DNA from: Ceratothoa steindachneri
Taxonomy: Eukaryota > Arthropoda > Malacostraca > Isopoda > Cymothoidae
Assembly (NCBI GenBank): GCA_963969495.1
Contig: OZ018326.1
Span: forward strand, 155,186,306-155,250,305
Direction: 5' to 3'
Length of the DNA stretch: 64,000 bases
Each line of letters opens with the position of its first letter. Positions within the stretch are counted from its first letter, which is position 1. The notes below the pieces were generated by a model. It saw only the letters and a list, made by a program, of their open reading frames with translations, was not told the DNA's origin and did no database searches. The position numbers were made by a program, and so were the translations under genes. This document shows positions 34,138 to 46,401 of this stretch, piece by piece.

Positions 34138-34509
34138 CTATTTCGTCCGTGTTCCGAAATGTTTCACGTTTTTGGAGTACATTTAAGTGGACGGCTCGTG
34201 TGGGGGTAAACACAATGCGAAGACCACATTACGATGATCCTGAGTTTCATTAAATATTTGGGGGGGTCTGGGGGGCACAAGCCCCCAGTATATAATCCTA
34301 ATTGTTTATAGAATAAAGTTCTGACGTTTAAAGATGTGAATGCTTTAACTACATCATGTCAGCGCCTTTAATCGTTTTGCGAATTATAATAGGGGTGGGG
34401 GTGGGGTCTGACGTCAGAAATGACTGATTTGAATTTTTATTTTGTTTTTCACTTAATAGCTTTTTATTATCCTCATTTGGAGTCATTTTTATTTGTCAAT
34501 ATATTTTTG

Positions 34510-34914
34510 GGTAAATATGTAGACGAGAGGCCCGGCCGATAAGATGTACTATTTCGTCCGTGTTCCAAAATGTTTCACGTTTTTGGAGTAAATTTAGAGG
34601 GAACGGCTCGTGGGAGGGTAAACACGATGCGTGGACCGCACTACGATGATCCTGAGTTTCATTAAATGGGGGGGGGGTCTGGGGGGCACAGCCCCCCAGT
34701 ATATTATTCTAATTTTTATAATGTTCTGACGTTTACATAGGTGAATGCTTTAACTATATCATGTCAGCGCCTTTAATCGTTTTGCAAATTATAATTGGGG
34801 GGGGGGGTATGACGTTAGACGACTCAAACGCGCATGAATATTCAGACACGGGTGAACGATAATATTTACACAAAATAATTTTTTCCGGCCGGGCCGCTCG
34901 TCTACATGTTTACC
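34510..34914 (+). mobile_element. Merlin-like mini-element C (405 bp), nested in B
   Basis: Ends ggtaaatatgtagacgagag (left) and, inverted, ggtaaacatgtagacgagcg (right). Flanks tatttttg and tatttttc match at 7 of 8. Only the two subterminal non-coding blocks are joined (ttcgtccgtgttccaaaatg... and ...acacgggtgaacgataatat), so it is the most reduced family member here. Confidence 0.75.
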
Positions 34915-35040
34915 TATTTTTCCCCTATTTTACTATTTTTATTACCTTTTTTTCTACATTGAAATCTAATTAGCTGGATCATTTAAAGGAACTACTTTTT
35001 ATTAGCTGTTTGGGTGTAATACAGATGCCTTTTACCCAGT

Positions 35041-35390
35041 GTGAAAATGGTATCGGTTTGCGAAGTTTGTCCGTCCTCTATGCCCGAATTATTAACTCTA
35101 GTTTCTGATAAAGATAAATTATTCACCTTTTTGGACGTTCATAATTTAGTTAAAATTAAAAGCGATTGCGACATTTGTGGCCGGGCATTAGATGTCACCC
35201 CTCAGTTTGAATTTAGATGCTCTAAAACAAAACGGGATTCAAGTGAGCGCCATTATTTAAAAAAAAAAAAACAGCCTTGAAGGGCACTTTTTTCTCAAAC
35301 GCCCGGATCTCGTTTGGTTATTTTGGTGCATTTTAGTAACAAAAAAAAAATGGCCTAAGTCAACAGCGTTTTCCGTTTGTTTACTTTCCG
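35041..35390 (+). pseudogene. Merlin-like transposase remnant of element B
   Basis: An open 79-codon frame begins MKMVSVCEVCPSSMPELLTL, has a second Cys pair (C-D-I-C-G), then FEFRCSKTKRDSSERHY. The coding pattern continues in the next frame as GTFFSNARI, which matches the segment following the zinc ribbon in ISXO2-type transposases. It then breaks off, and non-coding right-end sequence follows. DDE residues and even the C-terminal motif are gone. The deletion end points differ from those in element A. Confidence 0.6.
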
Positions 35391-35534
35391 TCATTTTTTT
35401 TAGAAAAAAAATTGCGCCAGCTATATTTCGAAAAGGACTCAAACGCGCATTAATATTCCGACACGGGTGAACGATAATATTTACACAAAAAAAAAATCGG
35501 CCCGGCCGCTAATCTACATATTTTCCTTATTTTT

Positions 35535-35996
35535 TTCTCTTCCTCCTTGATCTTTGCATCTCAGATTAGTTGTGTAACTGTTTTGCTTTTGCTTCCTATA
35601 TTCTAATTCCATCCTTTCCACTTGTTCTGCCTCAACCCTCTCCCCTCTTTCTACTTTGCCTTAGTTTTCTTAGTTGTTTGTTTATCTTTCTCCTAGTTAA
35701 GTATTCTTTCTGCACTTCCTTGTTCAACCTCCCTTGCTTGACCTTTTCCCTCCTGTTCGGATCCATTTTTCCCCAATCTTTTTCATCGCCACCTTTTATT
35801 TTTCCTTCTAACTGCGTATAATTGGTATACCGTATAATTTACCCTGATATCTTCATCAAAGATTATTAGTCCTGCCAATGCTGCTTCCATTTCATTTTCA
35901 TATGCTCCCCAATCCGCCCTTTTTCTTTTCCATGTATTTCTCCGCTTTACCTTTTTCATTTCCCATACCGGATCCCATTTTACTTTTACTATTATA
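35535..35996 (-). mobile_element. Middle piece of a split minus-strand LINE (EN-RT linker)
   Basis: From 35996 leftwards an open frame reads VKVKWDPVWEMKKVKRRNTW and later ADWGAYENEMEAALAG, the usual basic linker after the endonuclease. It continues directly from the endonuclease motif TDHKAI at 46945-46960 once the 10.9-kb insertion and one copy of its 8-bp duplication are taken out. On its left it meets element B. A last scrap may continue at about 32741-32826. Confidence 0.7.
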
Positions 35997-36711
35997 GGTA
36001 AACATTATGATCAGTGGCGCTAACAATGGGACGTAAAATATTTCGTCCGTGTTCTAATATGTTTCACCTTTTTTTAGTAAATTCAAGGGGACTGCTCGTG
36101 GGGAGGGGGAGGTTATCACTGCGGTGGGGTGCCCCCTACGATGATCCGGAGTTTCAATTAATTTGGGGGGTCTGGGGGGCACAGCCGCCAGTATATAATC
36201 ATAATTGTTTATAGAATAATGTTCTAACGTTTTTTTTATTTAACCAAATCATTTCTGCGACTATAATCGTTTTGCGAATTATATTGGAGGGGGGGGGTCT
36301 ACGTCAGAAATGAATGAATAGTGATTTTTTTCACTTAGTCTTTTTATTATCCTCATTTGTATTGATTTTTATTTGTCAATATATTTTTTATTATTTTGAT
36401 TACCTTTTTTATACATTTAAATATACTTAGCTATATTATTTAGAGGTGTGGGGGTCGAACCTAGTAAACATTCGATGGAAAATTTTAAACGGGGTAAAGT
36501 TGAAGACGAGCTGCTCCGGCCGATTCTGAGCTTTTGCTCGGGCGATTGAAGCTGATTTTCTTTGATGTTTCGTTTCCTTTCCAAAATGTTTCATCTTCTT
36601 TCGCTATAATGGTTAACTGAACTATCATTAAAATGGGGGTTGGGGGGCGCAGCCCCCACTTAAAATATAAAATACTATATGGGATGTGGGGGCGAAGCCC
36701 CCACACCCCAT

Positions 36712-37040
36712 ATAGTAATTTAATTGTTTGAAAAACAATCAGTATACCAAACAATCTTGGAACTACTTTTTTTTGCGCCGTCATCCGTCAACGAAGAATA
36801 ATACTATTAATTCCTATACTTTTTTGTAAGATTTTTTTTCTACTTTTCTTTTGCGCCCCACTGGGAGGTTTGGGTGTCAAAGCCCCCCCCCCCCCCCCAC
36901 TCAATTTAACTGTTTGAAAAACAATTGTTAAACGAAACAATCTTGGAATATCTTTTTTTAGCGCGGTCATCCGTCAACGAAGAATAATACTATTAATTCC
37001 TAAACTTTTTTGTAAGATTTTTTTAGACTTTTCTTTTGTT
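36712..37040. repeat. Two tandem copies of a ~186-bp block inside element E
   Basis: catccgtcaacgaagaataa and the following actattaattcct occur at 36782 and 36968, with matching flanks (gtttgaaaaacaat upstream, ttttttgtaagatttttt downstream). A run of about 15 C lies between the copies. Confidence 0.8.
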
Positions 37041-37190
37041 TATTTTTTTAATTTTTCTTTTCCAAATTCCTTATTTTTTATTTCTTTTCTTTGCTATTTT
37101 AAATTAATAATTCGATCTTTTTCTGTCAACTGTTTTTTGGGCGGAAATCTTATACTTTAAAACAATCGTTAATTTCAAGCAGTTTGAATT

Positions 37191-37655
37191 ATGGAAACCC
37201 CATGTGAAGTTTGTCCAATCAATTGTTTCTCCCTTGCCTCATTAACTAGTGAAGGTGAAAAAGTTATTAAATTTTTAGCAGAACATGATTTAATCCCATT
37301 AACAATCCCTTGTAAACATTGTGCTAAACCCCTAGAAATACAAAGTGATTTAACATTTAAATGTTAACAAATTACACGTGACAAAAACACCGGTGAAAAG
37401 AAACGACATTTTTTTTCAATCTGCACTCAAGGAAACATTTTTTTCAAAGGCTCGGCTCCCTTCAGATCATTTATTGGTTTGTGGCGGGATACGAGAGCAT
37501 TAACTCCAAAATACGGCCGTTAAAGCAATCATTTTGACGGGTATCTCGCAACCGCCATATTTTGCAAACGATTCCCGTTTGGAAAGAAATCTACAATTCG
37601 AGATCGATACCATGCCTTCCTCCGTGCTATTGCGAATCTATACCCGCCAGAATAA
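37191..37655 (+). pseudogene. Merlin-like transposase of element E, longest remnant, core deleted
   Basis: From ATG 37191 the frame reads METPCEVCPINCFSLASLTS, with Cys pairs C-E-V-C and C-K-H-C, then LTFKC and a stop. It goes on in the same frame with RDKNTGEKKRHFFSICTQGN and FFKGSAPFRSFIG, the region after the zinc ribbon in ISXO2-type transposases. It then switches directly to LWRDTRALTPKYGR, HFDGYLATAIFCKRFP and YHAFLRAIANLYPPE, the DDE-domain C-terminus. The conserved WRD-x-R-x-x-x-P-K-Y-G-R and H-A-F-L-x-A-I-x-x-L-Y-P motifs make the family call fairly safe. The middle third with the catalytic acids is gone. Confidence 0.7.
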
Positions 37656-38194
37656 TGTAAGTAACCTTCATTTATGGAGAAACCGATTAAAGACGCTGAC
37701 ATGATGTAGTTAAAGTATTCACCTCTGTAAACGTCAGAACATTATAACAATTAGGATTATATATTGGGGGGCTGTTCCCCCCCCGCCCCTTCCCAATTTA
37801 ATGAAACTCAGGATCATCGTAGTGTGGTTTCCCCCTTGTGCTTACCCCCACACGAGCTGTCCCCTTAAATGTACTCCAAAAACGTGAAACATTTTGGAAC
37901 ACGGATGAAAAAACTACGTTTTATCGGCCGGGCCGATAATCTACATATTTACCGTTGTTTCTGTTTTTTTATTTTGTATCTTTGGGGGTTTTTACTTTTC
38001 TCTAAGTCAGAATTTCAAACAAAAATGGCGCCATCTGATTTTAAATGCAACGTAAACAACATATTATTACGCACCTTGAACGAAACAAAAACACAGGGTT
38101 CCGTCCGTTTTGGGTCGCGAAAAAGCAAACATCGCTTGGAGTAGCTCGTCTTCAACTTTACCTTAAAAGGTTCACACATTGAACCATATAAAGG

Positions 38195-38312
38195 GAAAGA
38201 CAAACTTCCCGCTTTTTAGTATTTCTCTTTCGTAAATAGAAAGATAAACTCCCCGCTTTGTAGTATTTCTCTTTCGTAAATAGGAAGTTAAACTCCCTAG
38301 TATGCAGTACTA
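38195..38312. repeat. 44-bp tandem repeat, about 2.7 copies
   Basis: Units start at 38195, 38239 and 38283 (gaaaga(c/t)aaact(t/c)cccgc...tagtatttctctttcgtaaata). It lies between element E and the LINE gag frame, so it could be part of that LINE's 5' UTR. Confidence 0.85.
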
Positions 38313-38556
38313 TATCATGGGTCGGCTATACGTGGCTCCGTACAAAATAGACCTAGTTCTTGAAGTCCCTGTGGGGAAAAGTTATAAATCGATGGCGTTT
38401 TCTTGAGCTGACGTCCTTCGCCTTTTCCTCCTTTGCCGGCTGTGAACCTTTCGGTGAGCTTAATTATCTTGTAGATTTCTTCCAAGTCTAAAAATTCGGT
38501 AAATTGATTTCAGCCATGTTTATGTGCAAACGGTTGAAGCCTTAGTGACATTTTAA

Positions 38557-39170
38557 ATGTATCATGGCACTGATTGGACAATTATTAAAGTTTTTAACTC
38601 AATAAACTTGACTCCTAAGATCCCACCCCAAATTCAGGCACGCAGAAGTGTTATTTTCCGAGATAAAGGCATGGCACAGAAAGCAAAAGAACTTGGTCTC
38701 CTCTTTCACGTCAGGGTCTGCCCTGACCAGAAAGAAAGAGAGGAGTTCACAGAAGTACAGAGATGCTTTAAGTGCTATAAATAACGAGCACACAGCTAGA
38801 GTGTGTCCACAGACCGAGCTTATCTGCTCCGTATGTAGCAAAGTTAGTCATATCTGACGTGACTGTAGAAGTAGTGAAAAATATGCATAAACTGCAACGG
38901 TGACCATGGAACCATGGTGACGTCATGCCCAGTAAAGAAGGAGGCGATAAGAAAACCAGAAAAGCGCAAAAAAGAAGAAGAGGAAGCTAAGACCAAAAGG
39001 ACCTATGTCAAAGTGGCAAAGGCGGCGGCAGTCGACGAGGCCTCAGCTCATGGTACCTACCTTAAAGTAGAAAGCGAGCAGTCTACAAAGATCATGCGCT
39101 GCATATATTATGCACACAAAGCAAACCTCACAAAGCTAGGCTCATTCAAAAAGCTAAACTAGATGCTGAT
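38557..39170 (+). pseudogene. LINE ORF1 gag-like fragment with CCHC knuckles
   Basis: An open start (MYHGTDWTIIKVFNSINLTP) leads to KIPPQIQARRSVIFR and then, with one frame change near 38780, a series of zinc knuckles. These are C-F-K-C...H...C, C-S-V-C-x-x-x-x-H, and C-I-N-C-x-G-x-H-G-T..C-P-V-K-K. After it comes a basic tail (KKEEEEAKTKRTYVKVAKAA). The last knuckle pattern (CINCxGxH...CP(V/R)(R/K)K) is typical of ORF1 in several RNase-H and jockey-like LINE groups. Stops at the second knuckle show it is broken. Confidence 0.65.
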
Positions 39171-40112
39171 CGAAAATGGAATGGACGAGATATGTATCGT
39201 TGGTTTGCCGAGATTATCATTTTTTAATTTTTTTTTTATTATAAGGTCGGTCGTACGTTCGTACTTCCAGTGATCGCTTCGTGATCGATCTCTAAGAGCG
39301 CTTTTCTTATTTTTATTCTATTGAACTAATATAAAGGGAAGTTCTCTCTTTAATATACTAAATACTTCCAACGCAACTCGTTCAATGATAATTTAAACAC
39401 TTCAACCAAAATAGACCTTCACTGTACATTAATCAACTTAAATAAAATTAATATATACACGTACAAAATACAATTTAAAAATGGTTCTTAAGTCCCGTTA
39501 CCGACACTCGGTTTCCGGTTGCTTTAAGGGAGAACAATTTACTTTAAAAAAAATTTGTATTTAAGATATACAAATAATCTACGTTAAATGCACGGGGACA
39601 TTAAATTAGAATTGATTACTCACATAAGGTAGTGGGGTTTACACAGAGAATCCCAACGAAATACCTTCATTCAAATCTTGCCGTGAGTGTAGTTTATTTG
39701 CTTCTCAATAGAGGGCGTTTCTTCGAACGAGGGGTGGACAAGTGAAGTCACGCGGAATTTTGAGGCGACAGAGGAGAAGGAATCAAAACAGAACGCCGAT
39801 TGAAGAGGCGATGCGTCGGACGTTTATGACCTTGAAAAGTTTTTCTCAGAGGAGGCTTGAAGATGGCTGTATGATTTTCTAGCGATTTGGTTTCGCTAGA
39901 AGAGCTTCTCTTTTGGATGAGAAATCTGTCTAGTTTGGGGTATCAAAGTCAGATAGGATAAGATTACTTGACGATCTTTGGTAATCGAATTGTGCCGACG
40001 GTACTTGGAGGTAAGATCACTTGACGGACTTTGGTAATCGAACTCTGCCGATTATGCTTGGTGCAATCTGGTATTAGCCAAGAAAATGAAAGTCCTTCTT
40101 AACTTGTTGGGG

Positions 40113-40114
<2 letters not shown>
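39171..40114. other. Unassigned stretch with a 52-bp direct repeat
   Basis: No gene seen. At 39962-40062 the phrase acttgacgatctttggtaat...cgaattgtgccgacggtacttgg is repeated once with changes (acttgacggactttggtaatcgaactctgccgattatgcttgg). The rest is unique AT-rich sequence. Confidence 0.5.

Positions 40115-40201
<87 letters not shown>
40115..40201. repeat. (TA)n microsatellite
   Basis: About 43 uninterrupted TA units sit just before a possible ORF1 tail of the LINE. Confidence 0.95.
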
Positions 40202-40204
<3 letters not shown>

Positions 40205-40855
40205 TCGCAACTTCTTAACTCCCTCGGTTAACTCGTATATCTCTACAATGTGGCTCCCGGAGAACCCTCTCTCTGAGGAAGTTCTTTGGATACAGATGCA
40301 GCCTCCTCAACCAGCCACTACACAAGCACAAGCTGTTCCCGCTCCGGCAAATCATCACCAAAACAATCCTGAACTCCCAACAATAGAACCCTCCAAACCA
40401 GATTCAGAGGCAAAATCCGCCGATGAACTGAAATTAAAGCACCGCCACGATAACCGCACCAAACGGTCACCCAACCGGCAGAGGATGAGATCTGCATCGT
40501 CGTCAAAGGAAGCCCACATGCCTATCATGGCAGGAAAATTCATTTAAAAATATTTACCACGGAGAGCGCCCCGTGCCCTGAAGTAAAAACAGACAAAGAC
40601 GTCAGTGAAGACGTGACCACGGGCCGTTACAAGTGAGAATATAGTGAGGACATTCCAGAGAGGGTAGTCGAAGAAGCCCTCATCCTTGGAATGGTCTGAC
40701 TCAACCAAGACGCCTTCTCTACTATCAAGACCTTGGAGTTTAGTAAAAAGAGATCCGGCAAATACCGATCTCCACCAGTCAGCCCCTCCACCCCAAAGAA
40801 ACTCGATAAAAGGAACGACTAATCGACAGACAACATAGACAGACTGACAAAAGAC

Positions 40856-43440
40856 TTGACAATCCTACAAATGAACACTAACGGATGGGACGACAAACAA
40901 GTGACTTACGGAAACATTATCAGACAATGCGACCCTGACATGGTTCTGATATTAAAACACGGAAACGACACGACGCAGAAGAATATGAAGATCTTCAACT
41001 ATAGCACAGTAACAAAGAACCACAGCCTGGAACGTTTCGATGGCGCTACCATCGCAGTCAAAAGAGGTATTCAGTTCAAATTACTCCCATCTTTAAACGA
41101 ATTCTATCTGGCCATCGAGATCCAAATCACCCTGGTGCCACTAGTTGTGTCAACAGGGTACCAACCTCCCAAGACGAGACTATATCCCGATGCACAACTT
41201 TCTCCAAATGTGTGCACACGGTAGAACAGTCTTGTTTGGGGGAGATCTCAACGCCAGATGCCAGGAATCCGGATACACCGGAAATCTAAACAAGAAAGGG
41301 ATGAACATGAAGAACCTTATCGACAGGGGTATTGTTGCCCGCATTGAGCCCGACTTCCCCACCTATATCACCGACACCTACGCACCCAACTCGAATATCA
41401 CCCTGACCAGCTCACAATTTTCCTACAATTATTATATCCAACCCGGCCCTCTAATCCCAAGCGACCACGTCGCTATCATGATTAAAATATCCTTGAGCCC
41501 CATTCAAATACCCGTCGGGAAGAGAAAATGCTTTTCCCGAGCAAACTGGGAAGAGTACCGTACCCTTCTCGGTGAGTTCAGACCTCAACCACTCGAAGAA
41601 GTCACCCTGGAGGAGATCGACCAGGAACTGGCAAGGTTAACGGGAGTAACGGTGGAGGCGGACCGCGCAACTGTAACCAAAACATCCTATAAAACGTTAC
41701 CAGCACCAAGGTGGACACAGGAGCTATATTACCTAACGGGAGAATATAGAAGACTATTTGAAGAAATTAGACTGACTGGCACAGACAGAGCTAAAAACAG
41801 ACGGTTAAAAATACTAAGGACTGAAATGAAGACTCACATAATAGAACAACAAACAGCACTTTCGAATGACCTCGTAGACAAACTAGACGAAGAAGTGAAT
41901 CCCCGAACATTTTGGAATACTCTATCAAGATTGAAGGGTAAGCCACCTGACAGAAACATACTCCTTAACAAAGACGACGGGACAAAAATGGATGCAACAG
42001 AAACGGAAGAAGAGTTCAGAGACTAATGGAAGAATGTATTTTCCATCACACCAGAAGAGAACGAACACTTTGACCTAGACTTTGAAGAACACATTCACGA
42101 TGAACTAAGACAAAAAGTAGACAGGACATACCCCTTCAACAACACAACTGCTGACAGAGAGATGACTGTTTATTGACGGAAGATAACGGAAGAAGAAATA
42201 CTAACGACGCTACCTACTTTAAACAGAGAGCACCAGGAAAAACAGAATTGACCAAACTTAACTTGTTGAACGCCCCCCGTAACATCTTAGAGGGGCTGGT
42301 CAATATAATGAACGCGTGCCTAAACGTTGGCTATTTTCCGGACGACTGGAAGATCGCTAAAATGATCTTCATTCTAAAAGCCAGAAAACCGCCGGACAGA
42401 CCAGCAAACTTCAGACCCATTTCCCTTCTCGAAGTAGCAGGCAAGGTCTTCGAGAAGTTCATTGCTAATAGAATCTAAGATTTTATGGTGGATACACCAG
42501 TATGGATTTAGAAGAGAGATAGGGACTGATACGGCGCTAGCAATCATCACAGAAAAACTTGCGAAGATTGCTAACCAAAAAAGCTATGCTGACCTGGTGC
42601 TCAGAGACGTTTAAGAAGGCATTTGACAAAGTATGGAGGATTGGGCTTCAGTACAAAATACGAAGACTTGGACTAAACCCAAGACTAGAAAAAATCTATG
42701 TGACAGACAGGATAGCGTATATACGAACGACCACACGGGACCAGACTTCGAGCTAACTGCAGGTGTACCGCAAGGAGGGTGCCTAAGCCCCTTCCTATAC
42801 AATATATACACCCTCGATCTACCTGATCCGGTCAGGGAAGACTCGCTATACGTCCAGTTCGCTGGCGACACCTCTCAGATCAGGACTGCCCTCTTCAAAA
42901 GTCTCGAACTAATGGCACAAATCGACCATGTTAACAATTTCGAGAGAAGATGGAAAATCGCCACTAACACCCATTCTTCCGTGATACCATTCTTCCCTAG
43001 GAAACGGGCCCATATCGAAACTGATGACGCCCGCATTCCATACAGCACTGATGGGACAGTACTAGGACTAAAGTAGGTAAAAATGGATACGGTAGCCACG
43101 TTGCTCAGACAGCAGCGCAAGCGAAGGTCTAGCTCACCAAGCTATTCAGGTTCCTAAACCTGAACATGACCAACAAAAAGAAAATATACAACGCAATCAT
43201 AAGATCAAAGCTGCTGTATCCACCTCTACCTATCAACACTAGTTCCAAAAAGAAATTGCGACTCCTCCAAAGGGTACAAAACAAAGGAGTGCTTTTAATA
43301 ACGAACACCAAGAGGAGAGAAAGAAGGAGGCAGAGAGACCTACATCACATGATCCAGATGACTCCAATTAACTTGGAGCTGCAAAGAATAGCCCGAAACA
43401 TCTGGGAGAAAGTCCCACGACACATGACGGGTGAAATCTG
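40856..43440 (+). pseudogene. LINE ORF2: endonuclease and reverse transcriptase, inactive
   Basis: Open pieces follow in order. The endonuclease start is LTILQMNTNGW (40850) and its core is FGGDLNARCQESGYTGN with a SDHVAIMIKI motif (41145-41500). Next come a long basic linker, RT fingers (FRPISLLEVAGKVFEKFI, 42420), TFKKAFDKVW (42610) and VPQGGCLSPFLYNIY (42770). The catalytic box reads F-A-G-D-T (about 42860) instead of (Y/F)-A-D-D, so the first catalytic aspartate is lost. The C-terminus near 43166-43440 has LLQRVQNKGVLLIT. At least five frame changes or stops are present. Clade is not certain. Confidence 0.75.
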
Positions 43441-43959
43441 ACCGAGACACATTGGCATCCCGTTGGAGGCCATACATGGAAGAAGGCTAGACTTCATCAG
43501 TAGTAAAGCACAGACCGAAAGACAAGAAGAACCAATCTACACATAAGACTACGCATATGTAACAAAGACAAACAATAAACTACACAAATAATCTGCAAAT
43601 AGAAGAACACTAAAAATACATAACGAACAACGAGAGAAATACAAAAGATACAGAAAACACCTACAAAGGCTTGAACGCCGCAAGAAACCACCATAATCTA
43701 CATGAAACAAAATGAAAACACAAGCAATAACATCATAAACCAGGAACAACATAAAAAAACATGCAAAACCATCACAAACCAAGAACAACCCAAAGAAAAA
43801 AAGCAGAAAAAGAGTACGCTAAAGAACATGAATATAAAACCAAAAACAATGAGAACACCAAGTGCAGATAAACGCCTGAAATTCCCTATCACCAGGGATT
43901 TTCTACCCTTCCATCCCTTTCAACAGGGAAATCTATCCCTATCTATCCATCCCCTACTA

Positions 43960-43981
43960 TAAGATTGCAATTGCAATCTTA
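43960..43981. repeat. Perfect 22-bp palindrome
   Basis: The sequence taagattgcaa is followed immediately by its reverse complement ttgcaatctta. It lies about 10 bases outside the left end of the Tigger element. Confidence 0.9.
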
Positions 43982-43990
43982 TATGTGTGT

Positions 43991-45400
43991 AAAGTCGACC
44001 CCCCATATTCGCGAGGGATAGGGAACACGAACCCCCGCGAATATTGAAAAATCGCGGGTAGTTGATGCTACCCACCAAACACTCCCAACCCTTCCCAAAC
44101 ATCGTAATACGCTCCCCATATTAATTCAAGAAGTTTTGTTTAGTCATGTTCATACACATACAATACGAAATAAAAGTATAAAAACGCATTAAATTATTTT
44201 ATTGTATAATGTTTACTCACCTGGAGATAGTTTGGTTTTGATTGCTGATTGATGACTGATGATTGTAGATGATGTTGCCTGGGTTTGTTAGACCTGTAAC
44301 TTAGGCCCGGTTTTATCATAAAGCCAACAGCATTGGCACATATAATAAGAGTTAATTGATCCTTTATTGCTTTAAATCCATATGTCTTGGCCTCCTCAAT
44401 CATCAAAGTAAGTTCTTTTGGGCATTTTTTTTCCAAAGAAAAAAGTTTCGTCCATGTTAAACACTTGTTCTGGCTTATAGCCTTGCTCCCTAACCATTTC
44501 CCGCTGTAGTTCGGGCTATCATGAGGCTTCCTTTGGCTGCAGACTACGCTTCGCCATGCAAAGATATTGACCTCAGTTGAAACCTTTTTTGGTATTCTAT
44601 CAAACCAGCCTTTACTGGCATGAAATTCACATGAACGATGGCCTTCAGACATTGTTGATTTGAGATTCTCACTATCTTTAGGTTTCGATTCCTGTTTATC
44701 AATTGTTTTATAGAGCTGCCTTGCCTTTTCACGAATGATATTAGTATCCAAAGGAACACCTTTTTTACGAGCGTCAGAAATCCAAATAGTTAAAGCAGAC
44801 TCCATCCTTACAAGAACCTTATCACGCACTGATTTGCTAGTCTTCATCACTTGGTTTACACCCACTGACACTCCCTCTCTCTAATAGTCTTTTCATAGCT
44901 TAAAATTGATCGAATTGTGCTTTTGTTCACGCCAAACTCTCGAGCAACTTCGGCCTTTATCTTGCCTTATTTCAACCTATCAAACACTTTCTCCTTCTGC
45001 TCTAAACTCATCAACTTCTTGGCACGCTTAGGCAGGTCTTTAGCAACACTAGACGATGCATGCCGCTTAGGCATGCATTGAAAAACGAGAAATAAAACAC
45101 GCAAAATTACGACAAATACACAAATCACCGCTCACACACGTATGACACAAGCGTACTGAATGGAGCGCGGGAAAATGGTACATATACTGTACATACTGTA
45201 GTCGAGCGAGTAGATCTGAACGCTAATTAGCTGCAATCGTCCCGTCTCAGCCAACCAACACTTAAGATTTACGACTATGTACGTAGGTTTCCGCGGATGT
45301 CTGAAAATTGCGCAAATTTTGAATTTTAAGGCCCCCCCAAATTTTCCGCGGATAGTTGAAGGCGCGGTTGACGAACCGCGAAAAGATGAGGGTTGACTCT
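43991..45400 (-). mobile_element. Tigger/pogo-like DNA transposon
   Basis: The left end (aagtcgaccccccatattcgcg) and the inverted right end (gagtcaaccctcatcttttcgc) resemble each other and the pogo/Tigger terminal pattern CAGT-CAACCCTC..(T)TCGCGG. Subterminal cccccgcgaatatt and tttccgcggatagttgaa blocks are also typical. A decayed transposase lies between them on the minus strand. Confidence 0.75.
44194..45075 (-). pseudogene. Tigger transposase N-terminal part
   Basis: From about 45075 the minus strand encodes MPKRHASSSVAKDLPKRAKK and then SLEQKEKVFDRLK-stop-GKIKAEVAREFGVNKSTIRSI, the CENP-B/Tigger first helix-turn-helix. The 225-codon frame from 44871 continues with the second DNA-binding domain: VLVRMESALTIWISDARKKG, NIIREKARQLY and FHASKGWFDRI. 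Weak traces of the DDE region follow (KCLTWTKLFSLEKK). Stops and frame changes interrupt it, and the catalytic triad is not readable. Confidence 0.8.
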
Positions 45401-45551
45401 ATATATTTTCCTTTCACAACTTAATATATCCAATGTTCAATGCTCAATGTGTAAAAGAGAGTCCGAAAAATTATTATATTCCAAGAAGAAAATCTATATT
45501 TCCTGTTCGCCAATTCGAAGCGTATTCCAGCTATATACCCAGGAATAAAGT

Positions 45552-46154
<603 letters not shown>

Positions 46155-46195
46155 AATATAAGACTCAAGCTTTGTAGAAGAAATTTAGGTGAATA

Positions 46196-46196
<1 letters not shown>

Positions 46197-46285
<89 letters not shown>
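46197..46285. repeat. (TA)n microsatellite
   Basis: About 42 TA units with one early slip (atattatata) lie just left of the resuming element M sequence. Confidence 0.95.
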
Positions 46286-46288
<3 letters not shown>

Positions 46289-46401
46289 TCCTTCGTCCCA
46301 TAAGGAAGCGGTTGATCACTTAACCCAGCCTACAAAACTACAAGAGAGAATACCTTACTCAGACCCCATAGAGGAACTAGTTTTTGTGGAGCCTTTTGGG
46401 T

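Larger units (their letters stand above)
32827..35526 (+). mobile_element. Merlin-like DNA transposon B, containing two nested relatives
   Basis: The left end is ggtaaatatgtaattatcgg at 32827. The right end, read inverted from 35526, is ggaaaatatgtagattagcg. A perfect 8-bp duplication TTATTTTT flanks it at 32819-32826 and 35527-35534. Element A sits inside its left end and element C inside its middle. Its own coding remnant is at 35041-35390. The flanks belong to a minus-strand LINE. The 8-bp duplication, GG-starting inverted repeats and IS1595/ISXO2-type coding remnants fit the Merlin superfamily. Confidence 0.75.
36493..38162 (+). mobile_element. Merlin-like element E, nested in M
   Basis: The left end ggtaaagttgaagacgagct is mirrored at the right end (38162 inwards) with one difference in the first 25 bases. 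Flanks ttaaacgg (36485-36492) and ttaaaagg (38163-38170) match at 7 of 8. It holds a transposase remnant (37191-37655). Inside its right part, 37680-37953 is an inverted copy of another member's left end, terminating in ...ctacatatttacc. Confidence 0.75.
38500..43560 (+). mobile_element. Decayed CCHC-type LINE inside element M
   Basis: A gag-like ORF1 (38557-39170 and possibly 40220-40550) and an EN/RT ORF2 (40856-43440) lie in order on the plus strand. They are separated by about 1 kb of unassigned sequence and a long (TA)n tract. A deleted relative lies at 62448-63360. Many frame breaks are present. Confidence 0.7.

Noticed and set aside
35570..35821. Plus-strand Phe/Ser/Leu-rich frame resembling a membrane protein
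   Set aside because: It is antisense to the basic linker of the split LINE.
37680..37953. Separate complete Merlin-like element inside element E
   Set aside because: Only one terminal repeat (right side) was found and no 8-bp duplication; kept as an inverted fragment.
44194..44871. Host CENP-B-like gene
   Set aside because: Flanking terminal repeats, stops upstream and loss of the catalytic region show a Tigger remnant.
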